NCBI GenBank assembly: GCA_038503075.1
Contig: JBCAML010000010.1
Span: 1,798,001-1,862,000, forward strand
Reading direction: 5' to 3'
Origin: Gyromitra esculenta
Lineage: Eukaryota > Ascomycota > Pezizomycetes > Pezizales > Discinaceae
Length of the DNA: 64,000 nucleotides
Positions 22,567-33,905 of the stretch are shown piece after piece. The position numbers were made by a program, and so were the translations under genes. A model generated the notes under the pieces. The model was not told the DNA's origin. It ran no database searches and was given only the letters and a program-made list of their open reading frames with translations. How positions within the stretch are numbered: position 1 is the first letter of the stretch; every line of letters begins with the position of its first letter.

Positions 22567-25117
22567 AAACATATCACTAATTAAACCATCGAACTAACAA
22601 TTTAACTCTTCTCGCTCCATATTTATCCTGACCTCAATTTCTCTTCCTACTTCTCCAAATCCCCGTATCCCCATTAGTTTACTGTTGGTGGTTGAGATTA
22701 GGGTTAACATGGTAGGGCTGGCTTTGGGCGATAGGCTTTGGGCGGAAGTATCTTAGGATAGGTATTTTATACATATCGCTTACCTCGGCTTAGGCGAGGT
22801 ATATACATAGTTACTGGAGGTTCCGAGTTGCCACAGTTCTACAGTGATTCTTCCGGAGGCTGTATGGGCTGCCGCAAACATGCAGTACTGTTCTACTGAT
22901 CGAGTTCTTATCTAACCTTAGATATAGTTTCAACATGCAAAATCTCCTTCATGACAGCTATTCAAAGCTAAACCGGGGTTTGATATCTTCGACCACTAAA
23001 AAGTTGCTTTGACGCATGTCCTCAATGCATGTGCGCGTGTTCGCATGTTCTTTGTTTTGCTCTCTATGTGCGACGCAGAGCCTGTACAATGGTACATGTA
23101 GTCGTTTAATGAGGCGACAACGGCAATACCACATTCTAGCAATGTGGGCTATTTCTCCATGTTCACAAGGGGGTTTAGAGCTATGCTTCAAGGTAAGAAT
23201 ATTTCTTGTGTAGTTCTACCCACTTGTTTATTTTTATACTTAAACTCCATTGTTTACATGGTGGAGTTGGTCCTGTTGCTAGGGGGGTTATTGTTGCTGT
23301 CGCCTCATTGAACGACTACCACTGTATTTGTTCTAACCCGCCTGCCGATATTCCCTAGCCGACCTGCCTTATAAATTGGTTGGTCCGATAACGAATGGAG
23401 TGGTATTTGAGTACTAGCTAGTATGTAAACGATTAGAAATGACAGGTAATGTATTTGCATGCTAAAACAACTATTCAGGACTTGGGCTACGGTATAATAA
23501 CGTTTTTTACTACGATCCCATTAATAAAACTAAATTTTGCCAACGGAGAACCATGGTATTTCTAGGGAATCAATGACTGTGTACCTAAGTACGAGCGTGG
23601 TCGAGTGACCCGACCATGGAGGCGGAATGGCTGCGCCACTTGTGGTTCTCTGTACGTGTCTCAATTGTGAATTACAATCACAACTGCCCATGGCCATTAT
23701 TATCAACCGTTGATCCTGTGTTATCCTTTCGTAAGCCTTTCCACTTTATAGGGTAGAAAGAGTATTTTGGTGTATTGGTTGGCTAATTAGTAAGGCAAAG
23801 CTAGTGGGTAGCCTGTATGCAAATAGAACGCTAATTCTAATCACTGTATGACTTCTACCCTTAAGCTCCTCGTCCTTCATCTCTTTCAATGGATTACTCA
23901 GATTAACTGCTGTTCTAAGGTATCTTGCTAAATAAAAGATACTTAGCATAGTAGGGTGAAAAAGGGAGTTTTATTTGCTTGTTCCCTCGAGGGTTTATCC
24001 TAAGCCTATTCCCATCACGTCTCGTAGTTTCTTTGTACCCTTTCCCAGTTTGGGTGGCAGAGTAATATTTGCTTTGATAATCTGTTCACTGAGTGTATGA
24101 TATCTGCACTTTCTTGCTTTTGCTGCAGACCCATGTCCGCTTGGTCAGCTTATGACAGCCTTGTACTACGGGTGCAGGAGAAAGTCTGTCGATAGGTGGT
24201 GGTGCAGCTCTTTCTCCCGGGGACCCGGGCTCGTTTAAATTCACAATTTTACCAACCAACTTAGTTAGATGTTTAATAGATAGCACTCTTCGTTATTTGC
24301 CATTTTGATTAGGTCTCTCTGGGAGTTGTGGAGTGGGAGCGAAAATTACCAGCTCTTACTCGCATCGCCACCTGTCTGTAGACTTTCCCCTACACCCATA
24401 GCGCTCTATGTATGTAGGTAGTACAGGTGCCTAACCCAGATAAACACTCCACCCCCTTCAAAACAAGGCGTGCGATCAGACGAACGAGTATCATGCATAG
24501 GTATGTTATATTAGACACGATATAGTCTCTGGGAGAACTACCGTAGAAGCACAAGGCTAGGTGAACACCCTAGGCAGGGCAGAGTAGCCAATAGCACTGC
24601 CAGAATCCTTCAAGCCACCACCATTCAGAGTTCACCTCATAAGTCACATAAGGCTACAGTTTCTATCATCCCTCTGTATAACTCCGGCCTCGTTCGCTAT
24701 TTCCGAGCTGATTCTGGGCAGTGGGGTAATAATAATATCCTTCCTCTAAAATCGCCATATTTTTCTCCTCGACTTCTTGCTGTCACTAAGATTGTGGTTT
24801 TCTTGGGTTCATGGAACGGAACTTCAAGTATGGGATACCTACCGATCTATAATATTCTCTGGTACTAATCTGTAAGCGTAGATAGACCTCACTTTTAATC
24901 AACTCCAACAAACAGACTCACTTGCTCTGGCCCGATATTTTGCATATTATTCCAAATCATACTCCCTGTTTAGAGCATATCTTGGGAAGGTGAAGTGGGA
25001 GGGACGAAGTTCGTAAGAGTCGTACTTCCTCACATTTCTGTCTAACTAGTATGTGCTGATATTTATTTATTAAGGTTACCGATTCTAGGGTTTAGCGAAG
25101 CAGTTCGAGAATCCAAA

Positions 25118-28100
25118 ATGCTTGCTTCAATGGGTATGCGGAATAGAAGGTCTATCCTGGCGGTGGAGGTAGAGGACACCTACTCACCCCGTATGTCTAT
25201 GCCCAAGTGCGCTAGCTTTATTAAGAAAGCTGACGTCTCCCAAGTTCGTCTGGAGAAATCTGCCCCACTGCGACGTCCTATTGTCTACTCTTGGTCGTCC
25301 CTAAAGCAGCCCAAAAATCGCAAAATATATCATCCATCAATGTCCGCTATTATAAATTCGATATCAGAGCTACAGTTTCCTGTATCTCTCGGGTTCCTCC
25401 GTACATCCTTCCTCGCGGCTCAAATCCCATTTGTAAGCGCTGGTGGCCTTGGAGACGAACTCTCCAACAACATCATCTCGGATATAGGGCCACTCGTAGC
25501 CTTGTTTGGTGAGCGGGTCACACAACAGTTTATGAGCCAGTCGATGGGAATTGTTGATAACATCATCTTCGCTGTCGCTCCTCTGGGGATCATCACGGCG
25601 ATGGTTGGAGCAATTCGGGTTGGAGGCCCGAGGGTGACAAGAGCCATCATCGGCCGTGCGAAGGAGAGCCGTCCTGCGGTCGAAATCGAATTGATGTCAT
25701 CAACGTCAAGAGATGTCTGCGAGTTATGGGATGGCGAAGGGGTGGTTAGAGCCCTCGGAAAGCCCCCCATTATCGAATTGATATACGTTATTCCCAACAA
25801 ATCGAGTGGTGGTAACGATTCGGACCTGTTAAATAAATGGGAAAAGGATGTCGGAATATACGATTTTCATTCGGCTAAAAGACAATCTAACGAGCACCGT
25901 CTCTTGGAGCGCATATCGTCAAGCAATCAGGAAGATGACCTAGACACAGGTTTAGCTCCAAATATCTCCTTAAACATCGGAGGACGAAGAATCTCAGAGC
26001 TCGAGCTATGGGCCGTGGCGATATTTGGGATCATGTTACAATCGGGGGTGATAGTTTATGCTTTGTTAAGCAGTTTCTTGATTCCTTGGAATTCGAAATT
26101 CGAAAAACAGGGGTATCGAGTGATAGTCTACACTCCTGTGATGGCTAGTGGTACCCTAGCACTAGTTATTGGAATGTTTCTTTGCTCCTACGTCATCGAG
26201 CAGAGCACTGTTGAGGAATTATGGGAGATTAAGCAACAAGAAGGGGCAACGGTACGAGTGGCGTGGCTCCAGAGAGGTGGTATGGTCAATGACCAGCTAT
26301 TCAACTCCTATGCCATTTTCCCCGCTATCCCAAGAGCAAAACCACCGGTGGCGGCCTCGATTTTGGAGCGATTTTACAGAGGGGGCGATGGACATGCTCG
26401 AAATAGGGATTCTGAGACTCAGTTATCAACCCAAGATAGCAAGACCGTACGAGCAATGTGTAACAGCAAAGTTTGGCGGCTGATCGGGGCTTCCTTTCGC
26501 GTGGTATACAATGTAGGAGACTGGATTGTTCTTGTATCGGCCGCAGCTGTCTCCTCAACGCTGTCCTCGGTCTCCAATCAGCTTCGTTTTCGGTTAAGAG
26601 CGTTCTGGGGTCTTGGATCCAGAGGATTCGGGTTATCTTTGACTAGAAATAGGCGACCCAAAATTCACACATCTAGGCCACGTACGACTGCGAATTTAAA
26701 TTTTCTGGCAGTTCTTGCGGTCTGTATTAGTTTTTGTGGGTTTATTGGACAGATTTTAGGATTAAGAGGGCTACATTGGTCGGTCACGGTGGCGCAACTG
26801 GTAGCGATACTCCTTATGACCATTCTGAGAGTGTGGGTCCAGAGAAACATCATCCACAAGCCCGATGACCACCAGATTAGGAGTGGCTATGAGTTGGAGT
26901 GGATGGCACGGAGGATCAAGGGTTGTGAGCATTGGAATTTAGTTACCTGGGGATTCCATCGCCCTCTACGGATATCTTCAGCTGATACTCTTGCCAAAAA
27001 TGTCATGACTGCCAGACGCCGATTGGGTGCCCTTTCAAAGTGGCCGAGTCAATGGCAAAATATTGTCAATTCAATCACCGAAGCAATAGCAGCCAGTATG
27101 AACTACTTGTTCTCGAGTTCTGACTTTACGCTTGAGGGAGGCCATTGGGCAACAGAAACCCATTTTCAATGGAAGTTGGTCGTAGAAGTTGGAGCTGACA
27201 CAGTTGATCATGAGCTTCATCTCCAAGAAATTACTTTGAATTTGAATAGAAGCAAACTACTTGATGGGTCTTGGGGCCCTTGGCGAGTTGTGAAAAGCGA
27301 GATTGAGGCTGTATTTGGGTTATGGATGTTGCACTTTAATGATTTGGAGTCGCATTCTCTGCAGGAGGGAAAACACCGGGACGGGGAGATCAGCGACTGG
27401 CAGAGAGACCAAGATGATTTTTTGAGTGGCAAGCCAATCCTTCGGGTCCTTGGCCCTTACGACGAATCAACGCGAATGAATTATGAGCGCTGGATAACTC
27501 GGCAGACACGCCATCTGCTGGTCGAAAATCTCGAAAATCTCACTACAGGAGAAAGTAGGAAATACGACCATGTTATCGGGAACCCCAAGAAAGACAACCT
27601 AGGCCCAGAGGCTCCAGTTCTAGGTACCATCACATATACGGCATTGGAAAGGGTGTGCGGTCAGATGATCTTTGCAGAGTTTATGTCAAACATAGGTGAA
27701 CATGTGAAGATAGGTGGGAAAGTACAACTTCGAGGGGGTGATACAGGGGAAATGAATTCATTTGGATTACTCTCAACGGGTTTGATTGGATTGGCGACAA
27801 TAGTAGAACAATCCAGGTTGGCGAATATCGAGGAGGCCTACATGAGTATCGTACCCGCTTTCGGCCGACTCGGAAAGCTTCCTATTGGTCCCGGCGACAT
27901 CGTAACACTTTTCGACGATATAGTGGAAGAATCAAATACGCACGCAAAGGCTGAACGATTTGAACAATCTGAATGGTTTCTCCTCTGGCTTTTCCACTGC
28001 GCCGACACCTCTGTTAATTTCTACAGAGCCCAGGGGGACTGGAGGAAAGCTGGGGAAATTTATTACCATCTTCATTGTGCCTGTCGGGGAATCTTGCATA

Positions 28101-30067
28101 GGTACGAGTATATGAGTGAATGGGGTAGAAGGGTCTCTTTGTTTTGCGAAAGCGCCTTTGCCTTCATTGAAATCGAAGCACGAGACAGGAACCCGGACGA
28201 CCCCGCAGCCGTTTCCGATGCACTCGATCTAATAGTCAGATGCATGGAAGGATCTTTGGGCAGTAAACCGCGAGCGAAGCTGCAAAAGTGGAAATCAGCA
28301 GGTTTGGTGGAATTTCAGCTAGTTCCTGGAATGACAAAAGACGAGCAGCTGCTTCAAGCAGCAGCGGATGGGAAGAGTATCTTGGTGGAGCAGTTGCTGA
28401 AGGGCGGAGCAGGTATCAACGCCCGTGACAGCAGCCAGAGGACAGCATTAGTTTTGGCATGTATCTCCGGCCATACAACGGTTGTTGCGCAGTTAATCGA
28501 TAGAAAAGCAAATCCAAATGCCGAAGATTACTACGGTCGAACTTCCTTGCATTATGCCTCGGAGAAAGGCCACACCTCAGTTGTGCGGACTCTACTGCTG
28601 TGTGAAGATCTGGTTATCGATATTTCCGACAAAAACGGGCAAACCCCTCTTTACCTAGCCAATGAGAATAATGCTGGTGCAGTGGTGAACCTCTTACTAT
28701 TCTATGGTGCAGAGGACCTTCTTACTGGGGCGAGAAAACATCTACATCAATCATGGAGAAAGGGATCGTGCGCGGCACTTGATATGATGCTTCGGAAAGG
28801 AGAATTGGACTTGGTAGACAAATATCATCGAGCTCCAGTGCATTGGTCAGTATGGAGAGGATCGAAGAAGGCTCTAAAGATGCTGCTTCGTAATAAGGCT
28901 GATATAGAGGCTCGAGACGGACTCGGCAATACCCCGCTACATCTTGCTGCGATGAATGGGTCACTATCAATAATTAAGATGCTGGTTTTGGCGGCCAACA
29001 TTGAAACAACGGATGCTAGGGGGAGGACGGCATTGCACCAAGCAGCAGGGACAGGACATGGGGCGGCTGTACGACTGTTACTTGAAAAAGAGGCTAACTT
29101 GGGGGCAAAAGATGAGAATGGGGAGATGCCGATACATGTGGCGGTGTTTGGAGGCGACCTAGCGACAGTACGGCTACTATTAGATAAAGGAGCCGATGTT
29201 GAAACGACGTACCATGATGGGGATACGCTGTTGCACGGGGCAACATCCGAGGGACACGAGGCGATAGTGCGACTGCTGCTGGATCAGGGTGTCAACATTG
29301 AAGCAATAGATGCTAGGGGGGAGACGCCATTACACAGAGCAGTATCTAAGGGACACGAGGCGATAGCGCGTTTATTGATAGACAAAAAAGCCGACAAAGA
29401 TTTGCCATATTATGATGGATTGACGCTATTACAAGAAGCAGTATCCCATGGGCATGAGGCGATAGTACGCCTACTACTAGACCACAACGCAGATGAAGAG
29501 GCATTATATAAGGACGGAGGGACACTTTTGCACAAGGCAGCATCTAATGGACATGAAGCAACCGTACGACTGTTATTAGGTCGTGGAGCTAATAAAGAAG
29601 CGAAAAACGATATCGGGGAAACACCGCTGCAAGATGCTACATGTAGAGGGTGGGAGGCAGTAGTGCAGCTGTTACTTGATCCAGTGGCGGTTAAGGAAGT
29701 GAAGTGGGATAATGGGGATACATTACTACATAGGGCGGCGGACGAAGTGATGGTAGAACTATTACTGAGTCGAGGAGCCGACACAGCGGCGAAGAACAAT
29801 GAGGGTAAAACGCCACTGCACGAAGCTACGTCTCGGGGGCATGCGGCGATTGTGCAGCGGCTGCTTGAAAGAGGGGCAGCGATGACCAGATATCGTAACG
29901 GGGACACAATCCTACACGAAGCGGCATCGAAAGGGCATGCGACAGTCATGCGGCTGCTACTGGCTATGGGGGTGGATGATGAGGGGGAAAACGATTCCGG
30001 AGAGACGGCATTACACAAGGCGGCATCGAAAGATAAGGAGAGAATCGTACGACTATTACTAGATTAG
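25118..30067 (+). CDS. Giant multi-TM ankyrin-repeat protein, intronless, cut by in-frame TAG
   Basis: A single uninterrupted frame of 1649 codons. Residues about 100-580 hold around six membrane segments (about 141-165, 296-322, 335-360, 469-486, 529-548, 554-574), with 'GERVTQQFMSQSMG' before the first, typical of a Pezizomycotina membrane/ankyrin family of unknown function. A soluble region without motifs that I recognise (about 580-1070) follows, then at least 16 ankyrin units from about residue 1075 to the end ('GETPLHRAVSKGHEAIARLL' style). The frame stops at TAG 30065-30067 in the middle of a repeat, and the same frame continues to 30508. The start is uncertain: ATG 25118 is the first, ATG 25340 is possible. 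Probably a membrane scaffold. The truncation may still leave a folded array. The repeats are similar at DNA level, which favours recombination. Confidence 0.82.
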   Translation: MLASMGMRNRRSILAVEVEDTYSPRMSMPKCASFIKKADVSQVRLEKSAPLRRPIVYSWSSLKQPKNRKIYHPSMSAIINSISELQFPVSLGFLRTSFLAAQIPFVSAGGLGDELSNNIISDIGPLVALFGERVTQQFMSQSMGIVDNIIFAVAPLGIITAMVGAIRVGGPRVTRAIIGRAKESRPAVEIELMSSTSRDVCELWDGEGVVRALGKPPIIELIYVIPNKSSGGNDSDLLNKWEKDVGIYDFHSAKRQSNEHRLLERISSSNQEDDLDTGLAPNISLNIGGRRISELELWAVAIFGIMLQSGVIVYALLSSFLIPWNSKFEKQGYRVIVYTPVMASGTLALVIGMFLCSYVIEQSTVEELWEIKQQEGATVRVAWLQRGGMVNDQLFNSYAIFPAIPRAKPPVAASILERFYRGGDGHARNRDSETQLSTQDSKTVRAMCNSKVWRLIGASFRVVYNVGDWIVLVSAAAVSSTLSSVSNQLRFRLRAFWGLGSRGFGLSLTRNRRPKIHTSRPRTTANLNFLAVLAVCISFCGFIGQILGLRGLHWSVTVAQLVAILLMTILRVWVQRNIIHKPDDHQIRSGYELEWMARRIKGCEHWNLVTWGFHRPLRISSADTLAKNVMTARRRLGALSKWPSQWQNIVNSITEAIAASMNYLFSSSDFTLEGGHWATETHFQWKLVVEVGADTVDHELHLQEITLNLNRSKLLDGSWGPWRVVKSEIEAVFGLWMLHFNDLESHSLQEGKHRDGEISDWQRDQDDFLSGKPILRVLGPYDESTRMNYERWITRQTRHLLVENLENLTTGESRKYDHVIGNPKKDNLGPEAPVLGTITYTALERVCGQMIFAEFMSNIGEHVKIGGKVQLRGGDTGEMNSFGLLSTGLIGLATIVEQSRLANIEEAYMSIVPAFGRLGKLPIGPGDIVTLFDDIVEESNTHAKAERFEQSEWFLLWLFHCADTSVNFYRAQGDWRKAGEIYYHLHCACRGILHRYEYMSEWGRRVSLFCESAFAFIEIEARDRNPDDPAAVSDALDLIVRCMEGSLGSKPRAKLQKWKSAGLVEFQLVPGMTKDEQLLQAAADGKSILVEQLLKGGAGINARDSSQRTALVLACISGHTTVVAQLIDRKANPNAEDYYGRTSLHYASEKGHTSVVRTLLLCEDLVIDISDKNGQTPLYLANENNAGAVVNLLLFYGAEDLLTGARKHLHQSWRKGSCAALDMMLRKGELDLVDKYHRAPVHWSVWRGSKKALKMLLRNKADIEARDGLGNTPLHLAAMNGSLSIIKMLVLAANIETTDARGRTALHQAAGTGHGAAVRLLLEKEANLGAKDENGEMPIHVAVFGGDLATVRLLLDKGADVETTYHDGDTLLHGATSEGHEAIVRLLLDQGVNIEAIDARGETPLHRAVSKGHEAIARLLIDKKADKDLPYYDGLTLLQEAVSHGHEAIVRLLLDHNADEEALYKDGGTLLHKAASNGHEATVRLLLGRGANKEAKNDIGETPLQDATCRGWEAVVQLLLDPVAVKEVKWDNGDTLLHRAADEVMVELLLSRGADTAAKNNEGKTPLHEATSRGHAAIVQRLLERGAAMTRYRNGDTILHEAASKGHATVMRLLLAMGVDDEGENDSGETALHKAASKDKERIVRLLLD

Positions 30068-30508
30068 GGGGCTAATAAAGAGGCGAAAGACTATTCCGGG
30101 AAAACGGCATTGCACAAGGCTGCCGAGGTGGGAAGCAATGTAGTAGCACAACTCCTACTGGATCAGGGGGCCAACAAAGACGCGAAAGACCATCGCGGTA
30201 ACACGCCGCTACACTTAGCAGCTATAAACACTCGTAAGGGGATAGCACGGCTTCTACTAGATCAGGGCGCCAACAAAGACGCAAGATCAATACGTGGGGA
30301 AACGCCATTGCATGCGGCGGTCAAGGGCGGAAAGAAGGGGATAGTACGGCTTCTACTAGATCGAGGAGCTAGAGTAAACGATAAAACGATTTTTGGAAAA
30401 ACCGCGCGAGATCTCGCTAAGATAGAACGTCGTAACGCAATTATGGAACTTATACAAGCCCAGGAGGAGCTTATTAGTGCTAGCTGTAGCTATAGTTGGG
30501 TAAGATAA
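30068..30508 (+). pseudogene. Cut-off C-terminal ankyrin tail of the preceding gene
   Basis: In frame with the upstream gene after its TAG codon. 146 codons to TAA 30506-30508 encode about four further ankyrin repeats ('GNTPLHLAAINTRKGIARLL', 'GETPLHAAVKGGKKGIVRLL') and a capping end. The stop replaces the Gln of the repeated 'LLLDQGANK' unit; neighbouring copies have CAG there, so a single C-to-T change explains it. The downstream frame has no further disruption, so the change is recent, is read through, or is a sequence error. Confidence 0.8.
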
Positions 30509-32502
30509 AAGAGTACTTTCCCACAAATTCGAACTGTTATTCACGTATTTTAAAGCATACTTGAAAGCGAATATGTTTCAATCACTATTCACTCCTCGGC
30601 TCGAATACTTACACCATGATGTGTCTACGACTCGAATCCTTGGTGGATGGTGAGGATATTGATCTTGGAGCGAGCTTAGACTTGGACATTGGTTCTTTTC
30701 CATTGAGTAAAGCTTGATTGTTTCTTCTTAGCTTGAAGTGTGAGGTGCGGGACATTGAAGGGATGTCTCAGAGAGCTCATGTAATACGAGGAGCGGGTAC
30801 TTGGGCGGTGATGCGGGACGGGATTTGTGTGGACAGCGAGTGATTTTCTGTGACTCAGTTGAGTGATAGCCTATTGGGTTTCGTGCAAGGATTTCTGATG
30901 TTTTATCACATTGTTTTTCTTTCTTTGATGGTAAGGCTAAATGCATTTTGACTTATATAATCACGTATCGTCTCGTTCAGCCTATTTTCTACAATTACGT
31001 GTTGTTGCTAGGAAATTAGGGTCAAATGGGTACATAAATGGGTGCCGTTTTGCAAACGATTACTTACAGTTCCCCGCCTATCAAATCTCTGCACCACGAC
31101 TAATTGGCCCCAAAAATTATCTAGCATGCGGAATACATCTTGGACAGTCAATAGAATATTTAATAGGGAAATACGATTCTTAGGGGGTATTCGGCGTTGA
31201 GATATCTGGAGTTATGCTCCTCACTTACTTGATTAGGTAACTGGAGACTTGCCGTTACCTCTTGTGTCCTCAGTTGCCTAAAGCGGTAACCAAGGTAATG
31301 GTGGGGAGTTTTTAGTATAAATATGGGCTTTCTCCCCGCCTGTGCTAAGAGTATCAAGCAATACACATTTCTCTATTCTTTATTCGATACACACTTGATC
31401 TTGGTTGCCACCCTCTAGTTTGGCACTTTGTTGCTTCTGGCTGTCTTTTCGCATAACTGATCTTTTCTCGGAACGACATCCCCATGTAACTACTATACAT
31501 ATACTCATGTCACTAGAATTAATCTGCATCACGGGCTGACTACCAGGCAAATAGTTCGTCTAATTCATCACGTGATTCGCATCAATTCTGGCGGAATCTC
31601 AGAGAACGATGCATAAAGCTTGGCGCCAATGATTGACGTCTGCACGCTACCATGTACTTGCTCTTGGAAATCGGTAACCAAAAGAGGTTCAGTCTACTCT
31701 AGCCCTGCACTATAACTACGTATGTACGTAGCTAGGTGATACTCTACGCCCTCGCGAGACATTTGTAGGTCGAGAGGCATCCGTAACAGGTATGCGACTC
31801 TGAGGCTAAATATTTTAGGAAAGGGGGGTAGATCAAACTGGAAAGTGAAGGGTATGCAGAATTGGCCTGCCGAACACCAATAAAAATTTCAAAACGGAGT
31901 TCTGTCTTGTCTAGTCTAGTCTCCGTTTTGGCTTGTTGCTGAACGCTCCCTACATCTTGTTCTAACGTGATTAAGGAAACAACTAGGCCAACGTTAAATT
32001 AAATGTAGGCAGTCATTTACCTACTCGTACTACTCTACATGCAGTAACTATTTGGTCTCGGGCCATTCCCAATTAGGCTTAGCTTGCTTATGTAATTTAC
32101 TTCGCCAAGCTATTGGGTAAATCCTCACTTGGTTTCAAAAACCCGACTTTAATCATTTCCATTTTTTCCACCTTCCGATGTAGCTACTAGAAATACAATT
32201 CCAAGCCTTGTATGTAATTATGCCAATCCGTCCAAGTAAAAGAACAAAAGCAAAAGTGAAAGCTCGTGCAAAGGAATCCCCCGAAACAATAACAGTACAA
32301 ATCGTGTTTACTAAATGGTATATATAGCCCGTCCAGCGTAAAAAAAGAAAAAAAAGAAATTCATTCCCGGGCCACCTCGCTGTGTATATAAGTAGACGTG
32401 TAGGCGCGAAGGGGTGTCATTGCAGCAACAGGGAGGGCAAAAGGAAACCGACAAAATAGAGTACTAAACCTAGAAACAATTAGGTATCATGCGGAGCATA
32501 AA
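30509..32502. other. Gene-free interval
   Basis: 2 kb with no supportable gene. Contains a small hairpin at about 31892-31930 (AAAACGGAG/CTCCGTTTT arms around a GTCTAGTCTAGT loop). The right end is the 3' flank of the DUF2985-like gene. Confidence 0.4.
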
Positions 32503-33905
32503 CTAGATCGTGTTCCCCTCAACACTCCTCCCACCCTCAACACTCCGCTTCTCCTCGGTCTTAAGACTCGCACTGCCCTCGCCACTCTTCTTCTCCGCAT
32601 CCTGATCGTCTTTATGTTCGCCTTCGATCCTCTTCACCTTTCTCCCCTCCCACCACACCATCCCCCCGGCCACGCCAGCAGCAATAAACGCCAGCGCCAC
32701 AAACAGCCCCGTGCTCCAGCTCGGCCTCTGGATCCTGTTCATGCCCCACATGAACCCGCTGAGCACAGCCTGCAGGAACGTATTCCACACATACAACCAG
32801 ATGACAAAATCGATTTTCCAGCTCTGTGTCGGTGGCGCCCTCAACCCCGTCTCCGTCTCCGCCGCCCCACCACTTCCAGCAACCATCATCTCCTCTTCAC
32901 CCTCCGTCAGTCTCCCCCTCTCCACCTCCACCTCCACGCTGCTCCCTCCCTCCACCCCGCGCTGGGCTTCCGGCACCCTGAACCAGCCCTGATGGATCTC
33001 CGCCAGTCTGCGCAGCGCGGCTCTATCGCCGCGCGCGCGCCACTTGAGCAGGAAGTACAGGTCGCGGAAGCGCCACGGGATCAGGCCGAAGCCGGTGACG
33101 CAGAACAGGGCGTTCAGGATCTGCGAGTCGATTTCGATCCAGATGCGGCGCGGGGAGTTGATGTTGCCGCAGTCGGGCACGCACATTGCGGGTGCGGCGT
33201 TGCACAGGAGGAGGAAGAGCATGCCGCCCCAGGCGACGACGTTGAGCATGTATATTGTGATGAAGAAGCCCTGGTGCCGTGGGTGTTAGTGTGGGTTTGG
33301 CTGGAATGGGGGGGGAGGGGGAGGGGGATGGAGAGGGGGGAGGGGAGTACTATTGGTGTGAAGAACCATTTCCAGAATGCGCAGAGTCCGCTTTTAGTAA
33401 CCGCCCACCAATGCGGCTGATGTTCCTCATCGTGGTCATGGTCGTCATCTGCAGCCTGTCGCTCTGCAGCCTGTCGTTCCGCAGCTGCAGCTTTCTCGCC
33501 CTCAGTAACGAGGGAGTCGACGGCCGCTGGCTGCCGCACAACGTCCCGCGGATCCGCTTCCTCGTGGATCGGGAATGCGGTTCCTAGCCCGCCATTGTCG
33601 ATACCCGGGCTGGCGGCAGAAATGCTGCTTCCGCGGCGCTGGGTGCCGCTGCGGCTGCGACTGCCGCTGTTGTTGGAGCCGAGGGAGTTGCGGCGGAGGT
33701 CCTTGAGCGAGGGGGCGGACGCGATGGCGTCGCCGGTCGCAGCGCAGAAGCCGTAGTGCGGATTGGCGTCGAGGAAGGATTGGGTGAGCGAGCCTGTGCG
33801 GGGGCGGCGAACGGGCGAGGTCGGGGACTGCGATGGCGGGGAAGTGGCGGCGCGACCCTGGGCGGCGGAGACGGTGGGAGAGGTCGGGGGGGCAAAAGCG
33901 GCCAT
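32503..33905 (-). CDS. DUF2985-like fungal integral membrane protein, 2 exons
   Basis: Exons on minus 33905-33351 and 33270-32503, in phase, 440 aa. The intron ends in CCAG. The N-terminal about 165 residues are a disordered Ser/Pro/Arg-rich cytosolic region with a His/Asp cluster. Then 'FWKWFFTPI' leads into a membrane helix (about 186-208), 'LLCNAAPAMCVPDCG', the conserved 'SPRRIWIEIDSQILNALFC' and 'GFGLIPWRFRDLY'. A Glu-rich loop follows, then two more helices (about 338-360 and 371-392) and a charged Lys/Glu tail. This core is the pattern of a fungal membrane family of unknown function, which I believe is DUF2985 and which is often mis-annotated as an enzyme. Function unknown. It is divergent from the metallopeptidase-like gene at 35.1 kb. 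Confidence 0.82.

Larger units (their letters stand above)
21676..25117. other. Long AT-rich gene-free interval
   Basis: 3.4 kb upstream of the GH43 and ankyrin genes. Holds a GTA microsatellite and an A-rich tract (listed separately). Two minus-strand frames (23746-23949 and 24086-24286) both begin MLSI-x-x-L with a similar following pattern and might be relics of one repeat, but I cannot name it. Confidence 0.4.
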
